From Candidatus Sabulitectum sp. (GTDB lineage: Bacteria > Fermentibacterota > Fermentibacteria > Fermentibacterales > JCC-6): a stretch of 13,398 bases of DNA. A program made the position numbers and the translations under genes. The notes beneath the pieces are model-generated. The model worked only from the letters and a program-made list of their open reading frames with translations. It was not told the origin of the DNA and searched no databases. The stretch is from assembly GCA_029940175.1 (NCBI GenBank), contig JAOZRM010000071.1:1-13398 (forward strand), written 5' to 3'. This document shows, one piece after another, positions 7,299-13,398 of this stretch (within the stretch, counting starts at the first letter, position 1; each line of letters begins with the position of its first letter).

Positions 7299-7826
7299 TT
7301 GTTCAAGGCCATGATTCTGATGCTTGCAGTTGTCGCCACGGTCTGGGCGGGAACAGCAGATTTTATTTTTGAGGGAGCTGGAATAACTCCTATTGGTGGA
7401 TGGGGAGAAAACCTCAGTAACGGACTTGCTGGTGGTTTGTATGCCAACTGGCTCTTTTCACCAAAACTCAGGGCAGGACTGGGAATTGAAGGAGCGGTCT
7501 TTGGTGATGCCAACCAGGGGAGTGCCTCATTTACACAGCTAAAACCAATGGGTACCGCATCATTTTTTCTTCGTCCCCATGGTGTTATTTTTAATCCCGG
7601 TGTAGTGGTTGGTTTCGGATACTGCAGAAGCCGACTTGCTTCAGGCGGCGGTATTGACCCCGAAAGCTGGGATATGTTCTGGCGAGCAGGGATCAGATGG
7701 AATTTCAGTCTTGGCTCACCATGGCGAGCAGGCCTGGGGCTTGATCTGGAAAGTGTCATTGCTTCGGAAAAACCAGGGGATGCTTTCAAATTGACCTTCG
7801 GTGTCTCAAGGGAGGTACAGTTGTGA
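7299..7826 (+). CDS. Probable small outer-membrane beta-barrel protein
   Basis: 175 residues. A signal peptide (MFKAMILMLAVVATVWA, cleavage V-W-A before G18) precedes a mature part of alternating aromatic/Gly strands with short turns: LAGGLYANWLFS, LRAGLGIEGAVFG, GTASFFLRPHG, PGVVVGFGYCRS, DMFWRAGIRWNFSLG, WRAGLGLDLESVIAS, FKLTFGVSREVQL. This pattern and size suit an eight-stranded outer-membrane barrel of the OmpA/OmpW-like size class, though no specific family is recognised and the C-terminus lacks a terminal Phe. The TTG start is preferred because AGGAGG (7289-7294) lies four bases before it; an in-frame ATG at 7311 would sit 16 bases away. Its stop overlaps the GTG start of the next gene, a lipoprotein, suggesting the two work in the same envelope compartment. 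Confidence 0.7.
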   Translation: MFKAMILMLAVVATVWAGTADFIFEGAGITPIGGWGENLSNGLAGGLYANWLFSPKLRAGLGIEGAVFGDANQGSASFTQLKPMGTASFFLRPHGVIFNPGVVVGFGYCRSRLASGGGIDPESWDMFWRAGIRWNFSLGSPWRAGLGLDLESVIASEKPGDAFKLTFGVSREVQL

Positions 7827-8476
7827 AAAACACTGTGGCAACAGTTACTGTGATATTTCTGTTACTTTCTCTTGGGTGTGATAGTAATCCTCTCTACTTC
7901 CGTCTCTCATCCGATTACTTTCCCATATCACCTGCAGGAGCAACGTGGGAATACACCATTGATGGCGGTGGAAGCAGAATAGTTACTATAGTGGATCAGA
8001 CAGTTGTAGGTGAACGACCCTGCTGGAGACTTCAATCGGGAGCAGATTACAACTACTGGATCAATGAGAATGGCAGACTTGAGAAGTATGAGGATCACAC
8101 GGTGCTGTTCAACGGATTCGAAGTTCCCATATATCAGGCGTGGATCACCATGTTTCAATGGCCTCTGGCAAACGGAATGACATTCAGAGATTCGGTAAGT
8201 GCTCAGGCAGTGAGTCAGGGTGTAACTCTGAGTCATACATGGATCCGAAACCAGACAGTTGCAGGTCCTGAAGTATCTCCTGACGGTGTCTGGAGTGACT
8301 GCTACAGGATTCATCAGGAAGAAATAATCATCAACTGGATCCAGACAGCGGGTTTTGCTCCGGAGACAACAACTTCCGTGCGCAATATCTGGCTTGCCCC
8401 TGATGTGGGTATGGTTATGATGCAGTCTGCTGACAGCCTGATCACTCTTGTATCATTTACTGGCGGGGAAGAATAG
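7823..8476 (+). CDS. Lipoprotein of unknown function
   Basis: 217 residues. A lipoprotein signal peptide (MKNTVATVTVIFLLLSLGC) ends in S-L-G-C, with C19 lipidated. Asp follows at position +2, which in enteric bacteria favours inner-membrane retention; whether that rule holds here is unknown. The mature part is beta-rich with many Trp and Thr residues: FPISPAGATWEYTIDGGGSR, WRLQSGADYNYWINENGRLEKYE, WIRNQTVAG, and a closing NIWLAPDVGMVMMQ strand. The WEYxxxGG opening and the xNIWLAPDVGMV close recall secreted beta-sandwich lipoproteins annotated only as hypothetical. The GTG start overlaps the upstream stop (GTGA) and has GGGAGG (7810-7815) seven bases upstream. I recognise no function. Confidence 0.75.
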   Translation: MKNTVATVTVIFLLLSLGCDSNPLYFRLSSDYFPISPAGATWEYTIDGGGSRIVTIVDQTVVGERPCWRLQSGADYNYWINENGRLEKYEDHTVLFNGFEVPIYQAWITMFQWPLANGMTFRDSVSAQAVSQGVTLSHTWIRNQTVAGPEVSPDGVWSDCYRIHQEEIIINWIQTAGFAPETTTSVRNIWLAPDVGMVMMQSADSLITLVSFTGGEE

Positions 8477-8482
8477 CTCCGT

Positions 8483-9475
8483 ATGAACATGGAATTTACT
8501 TTTTCAAGGCATGATGTTTCCACTGTTGTTGGTACAGCCAGCAGAGTTGAGAACATAAGTGTATCACCTGATCTTCTCATTCTGGATTCAGAAGTAAAGA
8601 ACAACTACAAAGACAAATTGCCTTCGTGTGATCATGAAGTTGTACTTATCGGTGGCGAAGGAAGTAAAACCCCGGACGTTCTGGAAAAACTCTGGCAGAA
8701 GATGAGTCAGGTGAATTTAAGAAGAGATTCAAGAGTGGTAGTTATAGGAGGAGGAACCGTCTGTGATACAGGCGCATTTGCTGCTTCAACATGGAAGCGC
8801 GGAGTGAATCTGACTCTGGTGCCCACCACTCTGTTGTGTATGGTGGACGCCTCTCTCGGTGGAAAGACTGCGGTGAATATCGCAGGCGAGAAAAATCAGG
8901 CTGGAACTGTGTATCCCGCATCTGAAATAATTATCTGCCCTGAATTTCTGGAGACCCTTTCGCAGAAAGAATTGAACAACGGTCTGGCAGAAGCGTTAAA
9001 AACAGCAGTGATAGGTGACAGAAAAATAGTTGAGTACCTGCAGAAAAAGGATTACCTCCAGGCAGTAACAGCATGTCTTGCAGTGAAAGGCAGTATCGTA
9101 GCCGAAGATCTGGAGGAAACCGGCAAGAGAAGATTGCTCAATCTGGGTCACACCATTGGTCACTGCATTGAGGCAATCAGCAGCTTCGAAATAGATCATG
9201 GAGCAGCAGTAGCAATGGGTATTCCAGTGGCAGCAGAAATGGGAGGAAATCATACATTTGCCGGTGAACTCAGGGAAGTCGCAGGAGAGCTTTCTATTGA
9301 AACAGCAATTCCATCTTCTGTTACCCTGTCCGGGATACTCAATCACCTGAAGAACGATAAGAAAACAACTGCGGCCGGAAGGATATGGATAATTCCCCAT
9401 GGCTGGGAAGATTGCAGGCAGGTTCTGCTGGATTCATCAACAGAGAAGGAACTGCTGGAAAAAGTATGGCAGTAA
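8483..9475 (+). CDS. aroB: 3-dehydroquinate synthase
   Basis: 330 residues, a little shorter than the usual 350-370, mainly at the N-terminus. The enzyme converts DAHP to 3-dehydroquinate in the shikimate pathway, using NAD and a divalent metal. Visible signatures are the NAD-binding glycine loop GGGTVCDTGAF (89-99), LVPTTLLCMVDASLGGKTAVN, GKNQ-like EKNQAGTVY, and metal ligands E170 (GLAE), H223 (NLGHTIGH) and H239 (DHGAAVAMG), with the H223-H239 spacing of 16 seen in the family; H227 matches the catalytic His. The glycine loop is unusual: C94 and T96 replace the common G and L, and LAGF becomes TGAF. Another sugar-phosphate cyclase activity is possible but less likely. The start is ATG 8483 (or 8489), with a weak ribosome binding site. 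Its end overlaps tatC. Confidence 0.88.
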   Translation: MNMEFTFSRHDVSTVVGTASRVENISVSPDLLILDSEVKNNYKDKLPSCDHEVVLIGGEGSKTPDVLEKLWQKMSQVNLRRDSRVVVIGGGTVCDTGAFAASTWKRGVNLTLVPTTLLCMVDASLGGKTAVNIAGEKNQAGTVYPASEIIICPEFLETLSQKELNNGLAEALKTAVIGDRKIVEYLQKKDYLQAVTACLAVKGSIVAEDLEETGKRRLLNLGHTIGHCIEAISSFEIDHGAAVAMGIPVAAEMGGNHTFAGELREVAGELSIETAIPSSVTLSGILNHLKNDKKTTAAGRIWIIPHGWEDCRQVLLDSSTEKELLEKVWQ

Positions 9476-10209
9476 AATCAGTTGATGGAGGTTCTTTCTG
9501 GGATCATCTGGAGGAATTCAGACGAAGAATATTCATTATGCTTATCACAGTTGGAGTTTTTGCAGCAACTGCATTCTTTTTCAGTAGATACCTGACAAAT
9601 TTTGTTACAAGTACTTCCCCCTGTGAACTGATTGCTTTAGCACCGGCAGAGGCAATCACTGCCCACCTGAAATTGTCTGTAACGGTGGGTATCATACTGG
9701 CTTCACCTGTTCTTCTCTTTCAGATGTGGAGATTTATTGCCCCTGGTCTCTACAGAACAGAACGAAAAGGAGTGATCTCGGTAACTATTGCAGGATCTCT
9801 TCTTTTTATCGGTGGTGCTGCATTCGCCTGGTTTGTTATGCGCAAACCTGCTCTGCTCCTGTTTCAGAGTTTTGAAACCGGGAACATCCACGGGGCATGG
9901 AGTGTTGCTGCATACATAGGGTTCATCGGTTCGTTCCTGCTGATCTTCGGTACGGCATTTCAGCTTCCCCTTGCGGTGTTGTTTCTTACAAAAACAGGAA
10001 TCATTGAACCACGGACATTGGGGAAGTATCGCAGGCATGTGGTGGTTGGACTCCTTATCATGGCGGCCATTCTTACGCCGCCAGATCCACTCACACAGGT
10101 TATGCTCGCTCTTCCTCTGTATATTCTTTTCGAGATAAGTCTTGTGGCGGCCAGAATCTCGTTCCGAAAGGCAAAGAGTGCTTCAGAGCAAACTGCAACC
10201 ACTGGTTGA
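9466..10209 (+). CDS. tatC: Sec-independent (twin-arginine) translocase subunit TatC
   Basis: 247 residues from the ATG at 9466, the usual length for TatC. It is the multi-spanning inner-membrane receptor that binds twin-arginine signal peptides. Six hydrophobic segments are visible, the first at about 22-40. The N-terminal signature HLEEFRRR (14-21, with E17 matching the conserved Glu), the loop APGLYRTERKG with its conserved Glu, and the last segments with ILTPPDPLTQVMLALPLYILFEI are diagnostic. The frame is open upstream to 9385, but that would overlap aroB by about 90 bp and add non-family residues, so the ATG overlapping the aroB stop is preferred. No TatA/TatB gene is in the window, and none of the signal peptides seen here carries a twin-arginine motif. 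The C-terminal end overlaps the glycosyltransferase gene. Confidence 0.93.
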   Translation: MAVKSVDGGSFWDHLEEFRRRIFIMLITVGVFAATAFFFSRYLTNFVTSTSPCELIALAPAEAITAHLKLSVTVGIILASPVLLFQMWRFIAPGLYRTERKGVISVTIAGSLLFIGGAAFAWFVMRKPALLLFQSFETGNIHGAWSVAAYIGFIGSFLLIFGTAFQLPLAVLFLTKTGIIEPRTLGKYRRHVVVGLLIMAAILTPPDPLTQVMLALPLYILFEISLVAARISFRKAKSASEQTATTG

Positions 10210-10906
10210 GAAGTGCGGGGCGGTCAATCTGATCATCCCGGTGTACAATGAAGAAGCGATACTGAAAAGTCAGCTTGAACCTGTTCTAAACCAGCTTCCA
10301 GAAGGTTTCTTTGTAACAGTTGTCGAGAATGGTTCAACCGATAAGACTGCATCTATCCTGAATACAATGAAAGTACAGAACACCAGTTTGAAAGTTATTC
10401 ACCTTCCTGAACCGAGCTATGGAAACGCAGTAAGAGAGGGGCTTGAAAGCTCAACAGCAGACATCCTTATGGTGGATGATCTGGATGTACTGGACACAGA
10501 TTTCTGGGTGAGCGGTCTGGAGATAATTGCTGAAGGTTCCACAGATTTGATTCAGGGATCAAAAGTTCTTGCAGGCAAAAATGACAGACGCCCTTTTTTA
10601 AGACGGGCAGCCACCAGGGTACTTACCTCTCTTCTTCGACTGCTTCTCGGGTTCAAGGGAACGGATACCCACGGACCCAAGATAATGAGACGTTCCTCAA
10701 TGGCTTCGATCTTTCCACAATGTGGTAATGAGCCGGATCTTTACCCTTCAGAGCTGATAATCAGAGCACAACGGATGGGTCTGGTGATCAGAGAACTGCC
10801 AATCAAGCTGGAGGAGATCAGAGAAACCCCACTGGCCCTCCACAAAAGAGTTCCCAGGGCAATCAGGGACCTGTTTCGATTGAGAACAAAACTTGGAAAG
10901 AGCTAA
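10178..10906 (+). CDS. Family 2 glycosyltransferase
   Basis: 242 residues from GTG 10178. It has a GT-A fold, with no membrane segment beyond a short hydrophobic helix. Motifs are NLIIPVYNEEA (17-27), VVENGSTDKT, a metal/nucleotide-sugar region ADILMVDDLDVLD with a DLD acidic motif (D101-D103), and TRVLTSLLRLLLGFKGTDTHGPK, which resembles the acceptor-side RxxS...LLRLLLG...DT..G.K block of dolichyl/polyprenyl-phosphate sugar transferases such as DPM synthases. A polyprenyl-phosphate sugar donor role is therefore plausible; the sugar is unknown. The frame is open to a TTG at 10142, but GTG 10178 has AAAGG (10167-10171) six bases upstream and shortens the overlap with tatC to 32 bp. It is the last gene of the tight cluster. 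Confidence 0.85.
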   Translation: MLQSKLQPLVEKCGAVNLIIPVYNEEAILKSQLEPVLNQLPEGFFVTVVENGSTDKTASILNTMKVQNTSLKVIHLPEPSYGNAVREGLESSTADILMVDDLDVLDTDFWVSGLEIIAEGSTDLIQGSKVLAGKNDRRPFLRRAATRVLTSLLRLLLGFKGTDTHGPKIMRRSSMASIFPQCGNEPDLYPSELIIRAQRMGLVIRELPIKLEEIRETPLALHKRVPRAIRDLFRLRTKLGKS

Positions 10907-10945
10907 TAATACTGCAATGAATATTAAATCAATATGTTTATCGAG

Positions 10946-10962
10946 TAATATCACGGAAGGGG
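10946..10962 (+). promoter_or_regulatory. Leader motif TAATATCAC with ribosome binding site
   Basis: The 60-bp gap before the SEC-C gene holds TAATATCAC (10946-10954) followed directly by GGAAGGGG (10955-10962), a strong purine-rich ribosome binding site four bases before the ATG. The same TAATATCAC, followed by CGGAA and then a GGGGAG site, occurs on the minus strand just before the 934-residue secreted protein gene. A promoter could lie in the end of the glycosyltransferase gene (TTGAGA at 10880-10885, AATAAT at 10905-10910, spacing 19), but this is weak. Confidence 0.3.
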
Positions 10963-10966
10963 ATTT

Positions 10967-12322
10967 ATGCATTCACCCAAAGCTGATCTGAGACTGCCCT
11001 GCCCTTGTGGTTCAGGTAGGAAGTACAAAAACTGTTGCTGGGCTAAGGAAAGAAGAGAGTATGCTGCTGGCAGGGAAGCCATATCAAATGCTATCCTTGA
11101 CATATTCGATTATGTGCATGAACACATGCTGGATGATATGGCTCATGTGACAAATGTGGTGCTAAAAGATCTGTACCATCAGTTCAGTTCTGAAACAATG
11201 GATTCAGTTAAGGAAGCAGTTGGCGAGCTTTTCGGGCTTTATGTCCTGGATGTTTGTGTTTGTGATTTGGGGTCAAACGGTGGAGCAAATCCTATTGATT
11301 TGTATCTGAAGAAGAAGGGTGACTCTCTTCATCCATGGGTAATTGAGTTTCTCGGAAACTGGAAGGAAGCAAGCCTTTCTCTTTTTGAAATTCAGAAGGT
11401 GAATTTTAGGAAATCATTTACAGCGAAAGATGTTTTTTCAAGAAAAGAGTACCTGGTTATTGATGGACAGGCATCCGAGAGTATTGAACCTCTGGATTAT
11501 TACTTCATGCGAATCGTTCCGGTCAGAGACGAGTATCTTCTTATTCCGTTTTTCCTTCCAATTGATCGGGAATCGACAGATCTTTTTAAGGCTAATATCA
11601 AAGAACTGAAAAAGGATATTCCTGGTTCAAAAACGGTTACCTGGAAACGATTTTTTAAGAAAAACTGGTTTTTGATTCCTTACCTGTGGCTGAAAAAGAT
11701 AGCCCTCAGTATGGAACCACCAATAATTCTGAACACCGATGGAGATCCCATAGAAATGCTCCGGCTGGAATTCCACCTGAAAAAAGGAAGCAGTTTCCAG
11801 GTCAACAGTATTCTTTCCTCCATTCCGGACATGGAGAGGATTTCTGATGCTTCTTATAATTTTGTTGTAGACACAAGTCAAAGAAACGATATCACATTAG
11901 ATAACGTTATCATATCGAGCCTTGATGTTTCGGAAACGGAAGTGATTGCCAGGGTGAACTCCGGGAGCAGGGCAGACATGATAGTTGATCTTCTTAAGAA
12001 GCACCTAGGCAAGTTTATAGAGGACATTACCGAGGAAGAAGATTACTATGATTCCGAATCCAGCCATGATGATTCCGAAGACGAAATTCCAGCTGAGATC
12101 AAGATAGAATTGATGACGGAGTTTCTGGATAATCATTACAGAAAGTGGCTGGATATGCCCATCCCGGCTCTTGATGGATTGACCCCGCGGCAGGCTGCAA
12201 AGAAACCTTCAGCTCGTAAGAAGCTCATAGCACTGTTGCAAAAAGATACAGCATCACCGGTGGAGGGTTTCAGTTATGACAAGTCTTGGTTGTGGAAAGA
12301 GCTTGGTCTGAAAATACAGTAA
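10967..12322 (+). CDS. SEC-C zinc-motif protein with MbcA/ParS-like C-terminal domain
   Basis: 451 residues, no signal peptide, so cytoplasmic. The N-terminus carries a SEC-C motif, CPCGSGRKYKNCC (C12, C14, C23, C24), the zinc-binding element best known from the SecA C-terminus, here placed first. A helical region follows (about 30-130), then an unassigned alpha/beta middle (about 130-350, including LDYYFMRIVPVRDEYLLIPFF). A very acidic, Ser-rich linker spans about 350-374. The C-terminal domain (375-451) contains HYRKWLDMPIPALDGLTPRQAA, which resembles the W-LD-P-PALGG-TPREA block of the MbcA/ParS/Xre toxin-binding family and of other SEC-C proteins, and ends with YDKSWLWKELGL. The role is unknown; binding of nucleic acid or protein through the zinc motif is inference. 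It is separated from the upstream operon by 60 bp. Confidence 0.8.
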   Translation: MHSPKADLRLPCPCGSGRKYKNCCWAKERREYAAGREAISNAILDIFDYVHEHMLDDMAHVTNVVLKDLYHQFSSETMDSVKEAVGELFGLYVLDVCVCDLGSNGGANPIDLYLKKKGDSLHPWVIEFLGNWKEASLSLFEIQKVNFRKSFTAKDVFSRKEYLVIDGQASESIEPLDYYFMRIVPVRDEYLLIPFFLPIDRESTDLFKANIKELKKDIPGSKTVTWKRFFKKNWFLIPYLWLKKIALSMEPPIILNTDGDPIEMLRLEFHLKKGSSFQVNSILSSIPDMERISDASYNFVVDTSQRNDITLDNVIISSLDVSETEVIARVNSGSRADMIVDLLKKHLGKFIEDITEEEDYYDSESSHDDSEDEIPAEIKIELMTEFLDNHYRKWLDMPIPALDGLTPRQAAKKPSARKKLIALLQKDTASPVEGFSYDKSWLWKELGLKIQ

Positions 12323-12347
12323 ATGTCCTTCTTTCATCGATGGTTCT

Positions 12348-12376
12348 TTGACACGTAAACAAATGTATACTATTTT
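12348..12376 (+). promoter_or_regulatory. Putative promoter for the small protein-dinB pair
   Basis: A perfect TTGACA (12348-12353), a 17-base spacer and TATTTT (12371-12376) lie in the 84-bp gap after the SEC-C gene. An overlapping TATACT (12366-12371) is a better -10 by sequence but only 12 bases from the box. The small gene would then have a leader of about 25 bases. No LexA-type box (CTGT-N8-ACAG or GAAC-N4-GTTC) is seen, so SOS control is not supported. Confidence 0.45.
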
Positions 12377-12406
12377 ACCTTTGGCGAAGAATGCCGGAGG
12401 TGAATT

Positions 12407-12658
12407 TTGCAGGAGCTCGGAGAACGGATAGAAATGATCTGCCACTTTGCAGGGGGCAGTGTGACCCCGTGCAGGTTTCGCTGGCAGAACCGTGTTTACC
12501 ATGTTGTAAGGGTTTCATCCTCCTGGGAAAGCAGGCGGGGTACTGTTAAGTACTATCATTATGTTGTCCGTACATCTGCTGACGACGTGTACGAGATCCA
12601 TCTCAATACCGAGACCATGGGCTGGATAGTGGATTGTGAGTATTCCCATGGAGCCTGA
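12407..12658 (+). CDS. Small DUF6504-like protein upstream of dinB
   Basis: 83 residues, soluble. The core PCRFRWQNRVYHVVRVSSSWESRR...KYYHYVVRTSADDVYEIHLNTETMGWIVD reads as a compact beta-sheet protein with the FxWxxRxYxV...W...YYxVxT...YEL...W pattern I associate with DUF6504, a family I recall as often next to Y-family polymerases. The assignment is by pattern, not by search. The TTG start is chosen because GGAGG (12396-12400) lies six bases upstream; the next in-frame ATG (12434) would remove part of the N-terminus and has no such site. Its last 11 bases overlap the dinB start, so the two are translationally coupled. It may be an accessory or regulator of the polymerase; this is inference. 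Confidence 0.65.
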   Translation: MQELGERIEMICHFAGGSVTPCRFRWQNRVYHVVRVSSSWESRRGTVKYYHYVVRTSADDVYEIHLNTETMGWIVDCEYSHGA

Positions 12659-13398
12659 AAGACGGATACTTCATGTGGACATGGACGCCTACTTTGCCTC
12701 GGTTGAGCTGCTGGGTCGTGAGGAACTTCATGGCAAACCGGTCATAGTGGGTGGTGCCCCGGGCTTCCGCTCAGTGGTAACTTCCTGTACCTACGAGGCA
12801 AGAAAGTACGGCGTACACGCTGGAATGCCCATGACACGTGCGCTTAATCTTGTACCCAACGCAGTGATACTCTCCGGTAGTTTTGCCCGTTACAAAACGT
12901 ACAGTCATCGCATTATCAAGGTATTCCTTTCGTTTACACCCAAGGTACACGCCACCAGTATTGATGAAGCTTTCCTTGATCTAACCGGTACATCAGGGGG
13001 CATCATTGACAGGGCACTGGAGATACAGAAAGCAGTTTACGAAGCCACTTCTCTGTGGTGTACTGTAGGTTGCGGACCCAACAGGCTTCTGGCCAAAATG
13101 GCGTCAAATCTGAACAAACCACAGGGAGCAGGGCTCTTAATGCCAGATGATATTGTTGAGCTTCCTGTTGGTGCCATCTGGGGGATCGGTCCCAGTACTG
13201 CAGAGAAACTAGGCATGTTCGGAATCAATACCATAGGAAAGCTCCGAAATCTTCCCCGGGGAACTCTTCGATCCATTCTGGGCTCAAACGGTGAAGAGAT
13301 ATACAGGTATGCCAGGGGTATAGATGACAGACCGGTAAGATTTTTCGGTTACAGAGAGCCTCCGAAATCCATGGGTCACGAACACACATTCAGCCGGG
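12648..13398 (+). CDS. dinB: DNA polymerase IV (Y family), C-terminus outside the window
   Basis: The frame is open from ATG 12648 to the right edge (250 codons), so the little-finger domain is mostly missing. It is an error-prone translesion polymerase. Palm and finger motifs are complete: HVDMDAYFASVE (D11 catalytic, F16 at the steric-gate position), TYEARKYGV, and SIDEAFLD (D106 and E107 catalytic). Then come the CGPNRLLAKMASNLNKPQG block (142-160) and a helix-hairpin-helix thumb starting IWGIGPSTAEKLG (177-189). Because all three carboxylates are present, this is an active DinB rather than an ImuB-type inactive homologue. GTGAG (12636-12640) lies seven bases before the ATG. It overlaps the small upstream gene by 11 bp and shares its promoter. 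Confidence 0.93.
   Translation, partial: MEPERRILHVDMDAYFASVELLGREELHGKPVIVGGAPGFRSVVTSCTYEARKYGVHAGMPMTRALNLVPNAVILSGSFARYKTYSHRIIKVFLSFTPKVHATSIDEAFLDLTGTSGGIIDRALEIQKAVYEATSLWCTVGCGPNRLLAKMASNLNKPQGAGLLMPDDIVELPVGAIWGIGPSTAEKLGMFGINTIGKLRNLPRGTLRSILGSNGEEIYRYARGIDDRPVRFFGYREPPKSMGHEHTFSR

Noticed and set aside
9385..9465. In-frame upstream extension of tatC
   Set aside because: It lies inside aroB, adds residues with no match to the TatC N-terminus, and has no ribosome binding site. ATG 9466 places the HLEEFRRR motif at the normal distance from the start.
10142..10177. TTG start at 10142 for the glycosyltransferase
   Set aside because: It would overlap tatC by 68 bp and has no clear ribosome binding site, whereas GTG 10178 has AAAGG six bases upstream.
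10967..12322. Toxin-antitoxin system based on the MbcA/ParS-like C-terminal domain
   Set aside because: No RES-domain or other toxin gene lies next to it, and the domain is fused to a large SEC-C protein, so a two-gene toxin-antitoxin unit is not supported.
12335..12342. CATCGATG palindrome upstream of the small gene-dinB pair, considered as an SOS operator
   Set aside because: It is only eight bases, does not match any LexA box I know, and an 8-bp palindrome is common by chance.
1..13398. Mobile element, prophage, CRISPR or defence island
   Set aside because: No transposase, integrase, phage gene, direct-repeat array or nuclease/helicase set is seen, and the gene content is housekeeping and envelope-type with consistent appearance throughout.

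Overview
The window looks like chromosomal DNA of an uncultured diderm (Gram-negative-type) bacterium. It has Sec signal peptides, lipoproteins with lipoboxes, a probable small outer-membrane beta-barrel protein and TatC. There are no phage, insertion-sequence, CRISPR, tRNA or rRNA signs. The mix of a six-bladed-propeller lipoprotein, a very large secreted beta-rich protein and many anonymous exported proteins resembles candidate phyla such as Fermentibacteria or related lineages. That placement is a guess from protein style, not something the sequence proves.

Left part (1-4336, minus strand): three exported proteins. Reading from right to left, they are a six-bladed beta-propeller-like lipoprotein (4336-3215), ending at a strong hairpin (3169-3200); a 934-residue secreted multidomain protein (2965-161); and, two bases after its stop, the start of another secreted protein (158-1) that leaves the window. 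The 934-residue gene has the most interesting upstream region: a perfect TTGACA box, a run of ten C in the -35/-10 spacer, and an 8+8 bp dyad (GTGATATT-N15-AATATCAC) covering the putative -10 and start site.

Middle (4447-10906, plus strand): a tightly packed run of eight genes. In order they are gpsA, a secreted GHL10-type glycoside-hydrolase-like protein, a YycJ/WalJ-type metallo-beta-lactamase-fold hydrolase, a small beta-barrel-like protein, a lipoprotein, aroB, tatC and a family 2 glycosyltransferase. Gaps are at most 8 bp and several genes overlap, so one transcript is likely. The theme is envelope building and export (phospholipid backbone, wall or surface glycan, protein export), with aroB as a metabolic passenger. 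Several members use GTG or TTG starts.

Right part (10967-13398, plus strand): a SEC-C zinc-motif protein with an acidic linker and a C-terminal domain resembling the toxin-binding part of MbcA/ParS/Xre antitoxins; then, behind its own likely promoter, a small DUF6504-like protein overlapping the 5' end of a Y-family DNA polymerase (dinB), which runs off the right edge.

No defence, mobile or secondary-metabolite system is visible. The strongest candidates for something new are the possibly phase-variable promoter with its dyad, the unassigned 934-residue secreted protein, the SEC-C fusion protein, and the small-protein/dinB pair.
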